From Lonicera japonica (Eukaryota; Streptophyta; Magnoliopsida; Dipsacales; Caprifoliaceae): a stretch of 64,000 nucleotides of DNA. The translations under genes were made by a program, and so were the position numbers. Under the pieces are notes generated by a model. The model searched no databases, was not told the DNA's origin, and saw only the letters and a list, made by a program, of their open reading frames with translations. The DNA lies in assembly GCA_021464415.1 (NCBI GenBank), contig CM038468.1, positions 35,576,969-35,640,968 on the forward strand, in the 5' to 3' direction. Shown piece after piece: positions 1 to 12,875 of this stretch. Each line of letters opens with the position of its first letter. Position 1 is the first letter of the stretch.

Positions 1-421
1 TTTCATTATATTGCTAAATTTTTGCGTTGAATATGCGGAATTGGACTCAATAACTAAATGCTATAAAATAAGAAGTAAGAAAATTTTGAAATTATCTAGT
101 CAGCAACATTGACCTATATCCTCTATTCAAAAATATTAAATTTTAAATTTTAAATTCAAACTTTAAGTCAAACAAATTATAGATAATATAGTTAAGATTT
201 TTCATATATTATACTTAATAAATAAACTATATTATTAATAAATTCAAACATATTAGTGTAGACATATTAGGCAAATGGAAGTTAATGTAGCATACATATT
301 GTGTGTTGTAAGTTCAAGGAGGATATTGGGTTTGTAAAGGTGCACCTTGTACAATTTTTCGCATAAACATTGTTACTTTCATTGTGTATTGAGGGAGACA
401 TATCATGATAAAAATATTATT
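1..421. other. AT-rich sequence with no recognisable gene
   Basis: No open frame of note and no recognised repeat boundary, except that the last five bases (417-421, ttatt) form the left target duplication of the next element. Confidence 0.5.
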
Positions 422-3400
422 TCTAATGCCCCGTGTCCCATTTTTCACGTTACTACTCTTCGTAAGTTCGATTAAGGCTTAATTTTCACTTTGAATGGTG
501 AATCTTTGATTCAGATTCCACATAAGTGATCCGACACCTCTAGCATGTCACATTAGTCAGGTTAAGTTTTCGTAAGTGATTATTTCACTATTCGGGTGGT
601 CCGAATTGAAATCATCTTGTTAATAGCATGTTTTCACTTTACGCGATTTATGAATTTTAGCCCTCTTTGAGACATCATAAGTTCTCCAGTTCTTATCCGA
701 TTAAGTCCCTGTTTATACTTATGTCTAGATTTTGATCTATTATGCAACTTTCATGTTTTGATCGAAAGTCAATTCATGTTCATCATTGGTCAAAACAGCG
801 TGCGAAGTAGGTCAATCGCTAAATTTTGATCGTTCGGTAGCGTAACGGTAGACTATTATCTTTTATGGACTTCTGTGATTAATCTATCCATAATTTGGAA
901 AAAGTTCTTTTGAAGTTGTAGATCTTTGAAAGCTTTCCATGGACATAAAGATCACCTCAATCTGAGTTCCGAGTAAGGAGTTACGATCAAAATACTAACA
1001 TCGGTCAATGCTATGGGAAGCAAAGCTTTGGATGAGATCTCCCAAAATTAATCTTGGAGCCCTAGAGACGAATTTTCTAGAGTTTTGACTCAAATTTTAT
1101 ACACCCAAACCATTATTTCTTCCCCATTTCGAGCCATACTTCCCCCACATATATTAAGAGAGTTCTAGAGAGACAAAGGGGAGATTTGTGAGATCATATA
1201 GTGTATTTCTCATCCAAGTTCAAGGATTACACCCACACAAACACTATTCATCATCTTCTTCAAATCCACCATTGGAGCTCAAAGGGGGGAAAGCTTGAGC
1301 TTGAGGTCCAGCCACTAATTCTCCACCATGGAGTTCAAGCTTGGTTCAAAGTATCATATGAGGTGGGAACAATAGTATTTAACTTGTTTTCTAAACTATT
1401 ATGTGTTGCATTTGGATTTTCACACCAATTAGGGGTTTTTGGTACGAAACCTAAGGTTCATGTTTGCACTTGGGTTTGGGTTGTTTAACCTTGAATTAAT
1501 GATAGACATTGGCTAAATAATTCTCAATATACTTGATTATGGAAGGAAATACAGACATATGATGATAATCTTAAGTGTTGATACAAAACTCCCATGAGAC
1601 GTATATTAGCTTTTGCTAACTTTTGAAATGCATGTGTAAATGTGATTCTTGAATTATATATTGTATATATTCATTGTAATTACACCCTAGATAACATATA
1701 TGCTTGAATTAGTGGGGTGTCATATTGTTAGTCGGAGGAGACCAGCGCACCGTAATTATACTGTAGAGGTGGAAAACCTTAAGATTAGCACATGGCTTGC
1801 TAGTACGCTATTGTAGTATGTAATACACACATAGAGCCTTAGATATCGACATAAAACACGTGGTGTGGTGACGGGGATTAAGAGTTGGGTTATAATCCTT
1901 CTAATTACAAACATAATTGAGAAAATGGCATGTTATACACATATGAAACTTGGAACCACATAAGAGACATGCTAGGCTTCTGATATGTAATTGGAAGTGC
2001 TGATATGTTAACATTAGATGGCCCGGATAAGTTAAGAAGTCCGATAATGATTAACTTAGTGTTAAATCGCACGATTTACACTAATGGACTTTGTAATGCA
2101 CATGAGACGTAGTGAGGTCAATACGATGAATAATTAAACTTGTATGGCCTCAATTATGCGTATGCTTGGGATAAAACGCATAATTATTCACTGTTAAGTA
2201 CTATGTCCTTGTGTTGAGAATTTCATTGAGGCCTATACTGAAATTTTGTTGATATATTTGAAGTTAGACGATAATTATGGTATTTGTAGTTTTCATGATA
2301 ATAAGGCCAGGGGCACCAGGTTATAAATGCTAGGCCGGGGATACCGGGATATAAATGTCAGGCCGGAGATACCGGGATATAAATACCATTGTATACGTAT
2401 ACAGGTGCACCAAATAAGGTCGGTGGTACCGGGCTATAAATACCAGGCCGGGGGTACCGGGATATAAATACCAGCCCGGGGGTACCGGTACTAGTTAAAG
2501 CTGAAGCCCAAAGTAGACAAGGGAAAGGGCTACCCAGTACAATGCGGTGGTAGCTGCCTGTTTATATTATCATATTGATGTATATTGCCTTCTAGTGGAT
2601 GAGATTTATAGTCTTGCATTTTATAGCTTCCCTGGTTTAATGATTAGATTGTGTGGCTCTATCAACAAGACTGTGTGTTCCGGGAAGTAGTAGCCTTACA
2701 TTTAGGTGAAAGATCTTAAGGTAGTTCCGTCCTCGGAGGAACGTGCTTGTATGGGTGTTCTTCTTGTTAAGTATTTGGAGTGTTGTCCTCGGAAAAATGT
2801 CTTGCGTGAGTTTATATCCAAATGAATTACAAGTTAGGACTAAGTCCCTAGGCAGTTTGCTCACTTGGAGGAGACATGATTAGTTTAGAGATTGGGGTCC
2901 CTTGTGAACCGATACTCTAAGCCTAGTGACCGCAGGGTGTAAGCTTGAGGCGTTATACAAGAGATATGGTTGATTGATATTTAATTGCCTATTATTATAA
3001 TGGTTGCTGTATCATATCTCTTGTTATTATATTCACTCTTCATGTGATTATGTCAGACTTATTTAGCAGCTAGCATTGCATGTGCAAGTTCATGAGAGAG
3101 GTCGGATGAATAATATACATAAATGAACACTTGGTCGATCCCACAACATAATGATATACATAGTGGAAAGTGGATAATATTAATGACTACTGGCATTAGA
3201 TGTGGCATATGCGCAAATCTGTACATGATACAAAATTGGATCCTTAGCGGGAAAACTTCTAGCTACCCAAGTACGGAATACATAATAAACCATAATCTCA
3301 GTGAAAATACTAATACTTGGCTTAGTGTTATTCACAGTAAATCTTGTATTTATGAACTAGTTGTGGAATAGTTCGAGACATGAAATACACGGTGTAAATT

Positions 3401-4248
3401 ACATTTTGGGATGTGAGTATACTTAGCATGACGAACCGTATGAAATTAGTGACCGGTAAGGTAAAAATATGTCCATTAACCCCTAGAGTGACGAGAAATC
3501 TTATAATGACACGTATATGGAAATTTAGGGGTGAATATGGCTAGCTAAGTGAGTTAGCTTCCGGCGTCTAGGATGTGTATCCTAATGGGGTTCGGCATGC
3601 ATGTATGCAGTTGCATTGTACTATTTGCCTTATTAAAAAGTATGTATTCTATTTTATTACAAGGCACGTGCATGTGTGATGGCAATGTGTACTTTCTATA
3701 AATACTTATATTAGTTCCCATTGAGCCCGGTTTTGGCTCACTCCCGCCTTCAAACAGTTTTACAGTTAGGATTTCGGGATGGCGCATGATTCTCCGTTCT
3801 AGATACCTTTGAAGTACTGACTATTTTACTAACTATTTCTATATGTTAAGGACTGAGTTGTATGTAAATTGGATTTATGTGCAAATGAATTTGTGTATGG
3901 ACTCTTAAAACAAAGATCTGGACTTTGCATTTGATGTATTCTATACTTCAAATGGATTTTTGGTAAAATGTTTTATATGTGGAGTGGTTTTATATTGTGA
4001 TTGAATGAGAAAAGTTTGTATGAAATTATTTTTACTATTCACAGGTTGGTTTATTGAGAAAACAGACTCCACATGACGGAGTTTTCTAAAAAGAAGCTTT
4101 AAAGATAATGTGGTTTTAACTATGGTATTATAAGAAAAAGTTTTTTAAAGTTGCATTTTTCATACATTTCACCTGCTGTCGGTGTACAGCACCAAGATTA
4201 ACCGGGTCCCGGAGGTGAAAACCTCTTAACGAGATTCGGGTTGTCACA
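422..4248 (+). mobile_element. Large solo LTR (or LARD-like) element
   Basis: The segment opens with TCTAATGCCCCGTG, close to the TGTAA-CCCC start shared by several LTRs in this window, and ends with GGGTTGTCACA. It is flanked by ttatt at 417-421 and ttatt at 4249-4253, a 5-bp target duplication. The 3.8 kb between holds no retroviral-type coding sequence, only short open frames that I do not credit. A run around 1140-1330 (C-rich, then a spliced-looking purine/pyrimidine leader) resembles the transcribed R region of a plant LTR. The second base is C instead of the canonical G. A solo LTR produced by intra-element recombination is the simplest reading; a non-autonomous LARD fragment is the alternative. 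Confidence 0.55.
2306..2492. repeat. Minisatellite of about 30-bp units inside the LTR
   Basis: Roughly five degenerate copies of a GC-richer unit built on GGCCGGGGGTACCGGG followed by ATATAAATACCA. The array stands out because the surroundings are AT-rich. The copies differ by a few substitutions and one spacer (about 2380-2415), so the array is old. Confidence 0.75.
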
Positions 4249-4253
4249 TTATT

Positions 4254-4991
4254 CTTGAAATAAAAATAAAAATTTCTGCATATATAACCCATTTAAGTAA
4301 GATAAACATCCAAATATATAGAAAAATTAGACAATCAGAATATAAGTGGTAAATATATTACATATTTAAATTTTATGAAAAAATCAACAATATGACTACC
4401 ATAAGACATATTACGGAGTTTAATTTTGTGAAAAATAATCAATAATATGGCATGGCTAACATATTGCAAGTATACATCAATCCTATTATAATATGTTAAA
4501 GGTTGACATATTTCAAGTAACAAAATTATGTTATGTAACAAATAGAAGTACGCCTTATAATATGTATGGCACATATGCGTGTGCGTACTGGACCTTCGTA
4601 GGTTGTTGAAACAAATCCACCAATGATTTTTTCACACTCTTCTTTACACGTACACATGCCACTTTAATGCACTGATAGTGCCTCTTACAATACAAAAATT
4701 AAAAAATGCATGCCCCCATACATGATCTAATCAAATCACAACACTAATTTTAATCAGACATAATTAATTGAATCATATAATTTTTAATCAAATATAAACA
4801 AAATTATATAAAATATATTAATGCATATGTTTTTATACATTACAATGGGAGATAGTTGTTTTTAACAACTTTTTGGCCATATTTTCGCCAATTATATCCA
4901 TAGTGGCAGACCCAGAAATCTTTCGAGGAGTGGGCTAATATTAGCAGACAAAAAAAACCATAAAATAAAAACAAAAATTTAGAAACAAACT
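4254..4991. other. AT-rich sequence without a gene
   Basis: No coding signal. At about 4900-4950 there is a short tract reading gtggcagacccagaaatct followed by a purine-rich stretch. It resembles a dispersed plant repeat of the (g)gcggagccaggaat kind; a related tract occurs near 22,005. Confidence 0.4.
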
Positions 4992-5312
4992 GAATATCAA
5001 GCCCTTACTTATGCCACTTCAAAAATTGTTTGGCTTCGATGGTTATTGCGAGCTATGAGAATTATCCTTCCTAGTCCTATGCCTTTATTCTGTGACAATC
5101 AGAGTGCGATTTAGATAGGCAATAATGACATCTTTCATGAATGCATTAAGCAGATCGAAGTTGACTGCCACTTTTTCCGATATCACTTCTCTCCTCTCAT
5201 CAAAACTTCAAATCGCTAATCTATTTATGAAGCCACATGAGACTGCTCGTTTTTGCTTCTTGTGTTCAAACACATAACGCTTTCTAAGCATTCTTGAGTT
5301 TGAGGAAGGGGG
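4992..5312 (+). pseudogene. Ty1/copia RNase H fragment (C-terminal end of pol)
   Basis: Reading the plus strand from 4992 gives a copia RNase H C-terminus. It runs EYQALTYATSKIVWLRWLL, then LFCDNQSAI, an in-frame stop, IGNNDIFHECIKQIEVDCHF, and a degenerate tail of the type that normally ends in an 'adIFTK' block. The D of the CDNQSA motif and the H of the E-D-H region are visible. At least three in-frame stops (TAG in the CDNQSA neighbourhood, TAA and TGA downstream) show it is dead. It runs into gaggaaggggg, a polypurine tract, and then TGTTAATTATCC, the expected order for the end of pol, the PPT and the 3' LTR. The upstream RT and integrase are missing, so this is a truncated 3' end. Confidence 0.85.
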
Positions 5313-5690
5313 TGTTAATTATCCTAGTATGTATAGAACTATATAATTACCATATTATTTATTTCCTTGTTGTATTGCTCTAGATTAGCCTAGATTAACT
5401 CTTTCATTTTCTAATTCCTTCCTTTTGTTCCTTTGCAGCGCTAAAGCGACATATACTTATAGATTATGTACGAAACCTTTAGAACAATATGATATGAAGC
5501 ACTTGGGTTGTGGTTTTTTATTTGTAAATAATGTTGGAGGATTTGATCTTCAAAGAAATATAAGGCAGTGTATTGATTTGTGTTGTAAATAAAAATACTA
5601 TGATTAGCCTCTATATTAATTTTGATATATTTATGCAAACTAAATACGCATTAGAATGTCATGCAGTATTTTGATTATTTCTTATATGCG
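5313..5690 (+). mobile_element. Probable 3' LTR remnant of the copia fragment
   Basis: Begins TGTTAATTATCCTAG directly after the purine tract gaggaaggggg that follows the RNase H relic. That is where a copia 3' LTR should start. No matching 5' LTR is in the window and I cannot fix the right end. The content is AT-rich and non-coding. Confidence 0.45.
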
Positions 5691-5691
5691 A

Positions 5692-6779
5692 TGTAACAAC
5701 CAGACCTGGCTGGGTTCGAAAACACGATAAAAATGAAATTCAACTTCATATATCAAATTAATTTGTAAAAGTACAATTTATAATATCCACTATCCACAAA
5801 TACAATATTTCTCTTTTATCAAAAATAAATAGACTGCGCGAAAGTTTCCAAATATATATTATAAATATAATGCCCTCATTACTTAACATAGGCGATAAAA
5901 GGATAACACCATTAAACTAAAGATTTTCACAAATTATCGAACATTAATATGTAAGGATCTGTGAGGCCTTCAAGTCATATACTACTCGTAATCCTTTAGT
6001 GACATCGTATTCTGTAACCAAAAGTACATTTAAATATATGATAGACAATCCAAATATTTAATAACAAATATGCCGCCTCAACATTGCACACACATAAATA
6101 TTAATTGACTATACATACATATATACATATTATATATATTTATATATTAGGATAAAGGTTATTAAAATCTCTTCCACTTAAATAAATTTATTTCCAAAAA
6201 TTTAACTAACGTAACTAAAGTATCAATGCGTCTTATGGAAGGTCCTACCCAAAGTCCAAGGGTTGTTGGACTGTTAACAAACCATGCAAGAATACTTGGA
6301 CCATGTACCAATCAATTACCTTGGTATTTCAACTAACACGTAAGATTAGCAAGTGAAGCCAACCATGATACATAGAGCCAACAATTGATCAACAACGAGA
6401 AAAGTACAAAGATAAGAATATCAAATAAATGCTCTAGAGCTTAAATGAATGCATACTGGGTACTTCTTATACCTTAAAAACACTATAATTATTCGGTAGA
6501 CTAGACCCTCCATCTTCTCCATATTCTTCTTCTATTTTATCTCTAATATCTCAGCTCTTTTCTCTAATTAGTTTTGGGATCAGTTGCTCGTACTAACGTG
6601 ATAACGGTGATTCAATACATTGACAAGAAAGTGAGATTCTGGATTAGTACATCTAAACAGGTTTGCGTATCATGCATTTGCATAGCATGTTGAATAATTG
6701 ATACATCATGTAATAAGTAATAGATATTTATAGCTATTTAATCCACGCATGTTAAAAACAGAAAAATATAATTATTACA
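5692..6779 (+). mobile_element. LTR-like sequence interrupted by the inverted arm
   Basis: Starts TGTAACAACCAGACC, the TGTAAC-type LTR opening. It is AT-rich and non-coding up to 6779. Sequence typical of an LTR tail (cctactgggcattatgtgct around 8365, then tttcaggttcagc) resumes only after 8333. I infer one old LTR split by the segment 6780-8333, but cannot prove it because there is no second copy. Confidence 0.35.
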
Positions 6780-8333
6780 TGTTATGAGAATCCACAAATG
6801 CGACCCCTGTGTTTCAACCTCTAGTTTGGGGATCTGAAGCGTTGAAAAGAATTCCGTTATTTCATTTGCTTTGATATCACATAGTGATAAATCATGTTTA
6901 TACATTCCTATTTTCTATTTATAAAAGCAAAGGGTTCTTTTAGATTCATCAGTACGTTTTACGAGAAAACGGATAAAAAGTTTATGTAAGAGAAAAGGCC
7001 GTAGACAAGCCTCATCCTTACACATTTGTCTACGAAATCAGATTTCTATAGGGCTCAGGAGCTATATTACAGTTTGAAAAGGTGTTAAGCACCTATTCTT
7101 CCCTTTCGGTCTCTAGTGGTTTTATATGTTTATTCTATGTTGAAAAACTTGGATGCTTTAACTGACAGTCTACTACTTTCTGAAAATTATCTACAAAGAA
7201 ACTTGATTTTTGTGGAAAACGAAAAAATGGATAAAAACCTTTTATTCCGTGATCCAATATTTTGTGATTTGTTTTTGAAAGTAAAATGACGAAGTTTATA
7301 TGTTTTGAATTTTAAAAGGACATTCCGGTATTGTTTCCTCAGATAGCAATGTCGGTTTATCTTAGTTTTGATCATCTTTTGAGAAAAGATTAAATTTTGT
7401 CGGAATTGATTTGATGTGGAAATAAACTCTTGAGGAGAGCGTATTAGATATATCACAGTCTATATGGAAGACATAATATATCTGAGTTTTAATTCTCAAG
7501 TAAGTTTCATCGATCTTGGTTTTGGAAACGAGGTTTTATTCGAACGATAATATATTTACTTTTTCTAGTTTTACAAATGATTTTATTAGGGTTTTGTTTT
7601 GAGAATGGTAGACTATTGGTAACTTGACAATAAGTTTATCCAATTATAAAGTGGATAAAACAACAGATACGAAAGATAAAATAAGTACACAATAATATAA
7701 TTTTAAATACTATAAGAGACTTTTGTTACCTTTTTGACGATATATATATAAGAATGAAAGAGAGAAAATATAATATGGCAAAGATAACCTTCGGTGGATA
7801 TCATCTTTTCTTCTTCAAATATTTTTGAGAATCCGATTCCAAAAGATAACACGTTGAGTGTCGAGAAAGGATTCGAGAGTTTCTCAGAAATTAGACGAAA
7901 CTATAAATTGCACTTGATAACACTTCAAAGATTAGAAAATTAGAGAGAATAATAGAGATTTTTAGCCTCAAAATTGCTATCATCAACCCTTGGAGGTGTT
8001 GGTCTATTTATAATGCTTGGGAGTGATTGTGGCCAACATTACCAAGAATATGGAAATGTCATGCGACAAATGGTCATATGTTGCATGACAAATGGCTGAA
8101 GTGATGTTTCTGACATACTGATGTATCATAAAGTGGTTGGTCTATATTTGAAAAATTTGTCTCGCGATAAATAGGTGTTTGGTCATGCGACAAAACCCTT
8201 CTAAAAATAGGTTTGTTTGGACAGCAAACTTCCTGTAGCAGTTTCTAGTGTGTGGGTGAGTATCGGACTGGCAAAAGGTGTTTTTTCTATAGTTTTAAGT
8301 TTCTTGCGAGGGTCACGGATTGGAGTGTCTACA
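6780..8333 (-). repeat. Inverted-repeat arm 1: LTR-like segment, minus orientation
   Basis: Its reverse complement matches 10972-12515 over nearly the whole length. Shared blocks include the LTR start (TGTAGACACTCC here, TGTAAACACCCC in arm 2), the tract containing repeated Rtgcgcaac/ catgcgacaa words, a 'tataaatagg' TATA-like box (rc of 8003-8020), a purine/pyrimidine leader, and the terminal ggattctca. Divergence is considerable, with many substitutions and small indels. The arms are therefore two independent old insertions of the same LTR family, or an ancient inverted duplication. There is no coding sequence. The left boundary is approximate. Confidence 0.7.
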
Positions 8334-10971
8334 TATGTGTTTTATAAAGTAACATATCATTTCCCTACCCCTACTGGGCATTATGTGCTCACCCAGTTTT
8401 AAATAACTATTTCAGGTTCAGCTAGTTTGGGATTAGGAGGCAATTAATATGTGGAAGCTAGGCATTATCTCAAGTTGGCAATTGAAGGTATTGATGTGGT
8501 TTAAAAGGTCATACGCGATTATTTATTAATTAGATCGTACAAAATCACAATGAAGCGTAGTATTTGTGGATTGAAGATTTATTTATGGTTATGTTAGATA
8601 ATATAATATGTGTTGATACTTTTATGGTTGTAGTTCTTATTAGTAATTTTGGAATCTTTGGGATGTAGATTATTACTATTATATGGTTTAACATACTGAT
8701 AAACGTGTAATTTTGTATATGATTATACTCCTTTAATTGAGTTTATCGCGTTTATTTTAACTTAGATTAATTAAATTAGCCTACTTTTGCACACGTACTC
8801 AAAATATCAAGAATTGTTTTAACATGGCTTAAAGTAGCTTTCTCTATTATCTTGATGTGCCCATAGAGTTTGGAAGCAAGTTTGGAAAGTTTTGGGAAGT
8901 AACCAAGGAAGATATAGGACAAAAAGAAAGAAAGAATCTATCCCAGATTTGCCCTCTAATCAATTAGAGATGTTTTTCTGATCAATCAGAGACCTTCTTC
9001 CAGTACAAAATCGCCCCTCTGATCAATCGGAGTTGTTTCTCTTATCCATCAGAGGCATATTGTTAGTTCAAATCTCCTCTATGATTAATTATATAAGTTT
9101 CTCTAATCAATCAGAGAACCTCTAGAGCTTAAAAGGCAGTTTCCAAAGCAGCCTCTCTCCACCTTTTGTGCATGGGAACTCACCAAAAAGGCTGGACTTT
9201 TTATTTTTGGTTAGATTCAGGTGCTTGCCCAATGGGTTCTTTAGAGAGTGTACTAGAATAGCATTTTTATGGGTTGTTTCTCCCCCTACTTAAACTTCTC
9301 TTTGCCATCATTTAAAGTATGTAATTTTAGATATAGATTGAAGAATATAAACTTATTTTCCTACGCTAGTTTTATTTGCCACTTGTAAAACTAATTAGAG
9401 AGACATTTGAGAGAAATGGAGATCACTACAATGGTTTTTGTTCATACAACTATCATGGAGTAGTCTTAATGCTAAGGCTAAAAGATGAAGTTTGCAATGC
9501 ATTAATTATGTAAGTTCAATTCTCATTCCATTGTTAGTATTGTTAAATACTTGTTGAATCCTTTATCTTCTCCATTTAATCAACCATTTATAAGCTAGAA
9601 AGATAATTTCCGTGTGATAATTTGACTTTGTATGCCTTGATACATTGATCTCGAGCATTAATGAAGAGATGATACGCTTGTGTATTTCTTACTAACCTAT
9701 GTTCATTCCTTCTATCAATGAGATACTTTTCATTGTCAAGCATGATTTGTCTTTGAATATCATAGAAACACCAGATTTCACTCCTTGAATGCTTTAATGA
9801 TATATTGAGTACTTTCTACAATTTATGTGATTTTAATACTCATCATTTTCTTAATTAGAGTGTTGCCAAGGAGGATATCTTAAGTTTATGTCAAAAACAA
9901 CTTTTCTAATCATTTTAAGGATTCAATTTATATTTATCAAATGTGTCTAAACTGGATGATTTAATCTCCATCTAAACTTTCAAATCTTAGACAAAAGGAA
10001 ATGTTATGATTTATTGATCTAAACTTTATAGTTGACCATTTTCATAATTAGTCAATTGGATAGGGAAAACTAACAATGAGTTCTCAAATGACTAATTTAA
10101 ATTGAGACATTTTCTTTTGGTGTATCTCAAGTCTGTATCTTAGTTAAACATTATATGGGAATGAGTTGCACTTGCTTCACACCTTTTGTTACAAGATAAA
10201 AATGAAAGATGCACTTATGTTGAGTTTTACTTACACCATTTCTTTATATGGCATTTATATAGGAATGGATTGCTTTTGCTTCACACCATTTTGTTTAGAA
10301 AAGTGTAAGATACTCAACACTTAAGAATTGTATTGAGAACTTTGAATGAGATTGATTCTAATAACATTGCAAATCAAATGAATTTTATAACGCCTTAGTC
10401 CTTTCCCATAAATTGATACATCACTTTAATTTTGATTGCAAGGATTTAAAATTAACAACTAAAATCAACCAATTAACTTCTTTTAACAAAACATTGGAAT
10501 CATAATCACCACATCGTATTTTCGACTATGCTTGTGGTTTGACACTTGGACTTACTAAGTATTATAACTTGATAACCTACACTAGGCTTCCTAAGCGCAT
10601 AAGTATTTTCATTGAGTCACAGACAAATTGCTATTAAGAGAATTTTTTTAACGGGTCACTATCTTATTAACTTTCTTTGACCCCCGATCTTTTGGATTTT
10701 AGCTTAATTATTCGTTAATCTCGTGGAAGTAGTTAATAAATCGTATATCTAATTGCCGAGGTGTCACATGCGAAATATTTCATTTATATGAAAAGCTCTC
10801 TTTATTAACTTAAAAAAAAAAAACCTTCATTGCATTTTCCCACAGACCAAGCATAGACATATTTCCGTTGCATCAACGCATGCATAAGTCATTCCACGAG
10901 AAACAAAAGTTATCAAAACTATTTCACAAAGTGTTAATATAATGAATTAAAGTGGTTTTGCATTGCACAGG
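8334..10971. other. Non-coding LTR-like spacer between the inverted arms
   Basis: No gene. At 8340-8420 there is an LTR-tail-like tract (ctactgggcattatgtgctc, then tttcaggttc). From about 8780 to 10,760 the composition and phrases such as cttgataacctacactaggc look like the long untranslated region or LTR of another plant retroelement, without coding capacity. It contains the palindrome array at 8954-9116, listed separately. Confidence 0.45.
8954..9116. repeat. Array of 16-bp imperfect palindromes (CTCTgATCaATcAGAG type)
   Basis: Near-palindromes occur at 8954-8969, 8977-8992, 9017-9032, 9039-9054 and 9101-9116, with a weaker one around 9077. Each is a variant of CTCTGATCAATCAGAG. They are spaced 22-62 bp apart, in direct succession. 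The layout is like the GTAGTCGACTAC array in the copia LTRs near 41.7, 43.2 and 44.8 kb. Confidence 0.75.
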
Positions 10972-12515
10972 TGTAAACACCCCAACCCGTGACCCCCGCA
11001 AGAACCCTAACGACTATAAAAAACTATAGTTTTTAGAGTCCGGGCCCCACTTGAGCACCTGAAACTACCCTGAAGGATTTTGTTAGCCAAACAAACCTGT
11101 TTCTAAGGGGGGTTATCGTGCGGCAAATTAGTATGTTGCGCAACAATCTCTATTATATCGCGCAACAAGTTCCCCGAGTGCAGACCAACCACTTTCTGAC
11201 AAATCAGTCTGTCAGAAGGGTCACTTCAGCCGTTTATCGTACGACATTGTCCTAAATGTCACGCGACACTTGCCTTTTCTGGAGAAATGTCGCGCGACAA
11301 TCACTCCCAAGCACTATAAATAGGCCAACACCCCTAAGGGAGAAGAGGAGGATTTTTGGAATCTAAAAATTATATTATTTTATCTGATTTCTGGTCTTCT
11401 ATCAAGTATATTCTACGATTGTCTTATTTCTGAAGAATTATCGAATCTATTCTTGACATTCAGCGTATCGCACTTCTAGAATCGAATTCTCGAAAATATC
11501 TAAAGAAGGAAAATATTATTATCGCCGGAGATCTCTCTGTCGCATTATATTTTCTCTCTTGTTATTATTCTCATCGGGAAGGTAAATAAAGTCTCTTATA
11601 GTATTTAAAATTAGATATCTGTGTACTTGTTTTATTTCTGTTATTTTGTCCACACTGTATTTTAATAAACTTATTGACAAGTTATGAAATAGTCTACTAT
11701 TTTTAAAACAAAAACCCTGATAAAATCATTTGCAAAACCAGAAAAGTAAGAAGATTGTCGCCCGGATAAAACTAGGTTTTCAAAACCCGGACCGATGAAA
11801 CTTACTTAGGAACAAAATTCAGGTATGTCTCGTCTTCCCCATAAACTGCGACGTGTCTGATAAAACTCTCCTCAAAGAGTTCTAATTCCATATTAAATTA
11901 GTTTTGATACAAGATTTGTACTTTTTTGAAGTAATCAACAGGAGAAAACCAACTTTATTATCTGAGAAAATAATACGGAAAACTCTCTTTCAAAACCAAA
12001 GCTTTGTCATTTGTATTTACATCTTTCTAAACAAACATCGGATCCAGGAACACAAAGGTTTTTATCCCTTTCCCTATTTTCCCCAAAATTAGGGTTTTTT
12101 TATTTGAGAAGTAGTAGACTGTCAGTAAAGGCATCCAATTTTTTCAACATAGAATAAACATATAAAAGACTACTAGAGACCGAAAGGGCGGAACGGGTGC
12201 TTAACACCTTCCCAATCCGCAACATAGTTTCCAAACCTTATAGAATCCTGGTTTCGTAGACAAGCATGTAGAGAAAAAGCTTATCCGTAGCCTTTTCTCT
12301 TACACAATTTTTTGTTCGTTTTCCCGTAAAACGTACCGGCGACTCTGAACGAACCCTCTTGCATCTAGAAATAGGATAGAGGGACACCCGATATGAATTA
12401 TTAACAGACAGAAGCAAATGGAACGACGAAATTCTTTTCGACGTTTCAGACGCCTAAATACGGGATCGAGACCCGGGGGTCGCATTTGTGGATTCTCACA
12501 ACGAGTTATTAACTA
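10972..12515 (+). repeat. Inverted-repeat arm 2: LTR-like segment, plus orientation
   Basis: Begins TGTAAACACCCCAACCCGTGAC. Around 11,318 a TATA-like box (actataaatagg) is followed about 35-60 bp on by a transcribed-looking leader. The segment ends near ggattctcacaacg. It is the reverse-complement partner of 6780-8333. A (TA)n tract at 12,521-12,542 follows immediately. There is no coding sequence; the short frames inside are not credited. Confidence 0.7.
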
Positions 12516-12875
12516 GTTAATATATATATATATATATATAAGGGTCCCCCCTTTCATGTGGATCCGCCATGCTTCCTATCGATCTCCGTTTTACGCCGCA
12601 TGTCTCCGCTTTATGCCATATGTCCTTATTAAAACAACCCTAATTAATGCAACGGTTTCAATTGTCAGCGTTCAATCCACGCATCTTTACATTTAAATCA
12701 GAGCCTTCTCACACATTTTTTTTCCATTACTCGAATCTCTTTGTTTCTATCATCTACGCCCCCTTTAGTTTCAGTTTGCACACCAGCTCCTCTCCTTCAC
12801 CCTCAAATTAAAGAAGTGTCTGATAGTTTTTTCTCATTCTTCTCGTTCGCCCTTCGAATTGAAGCAACCATTATA

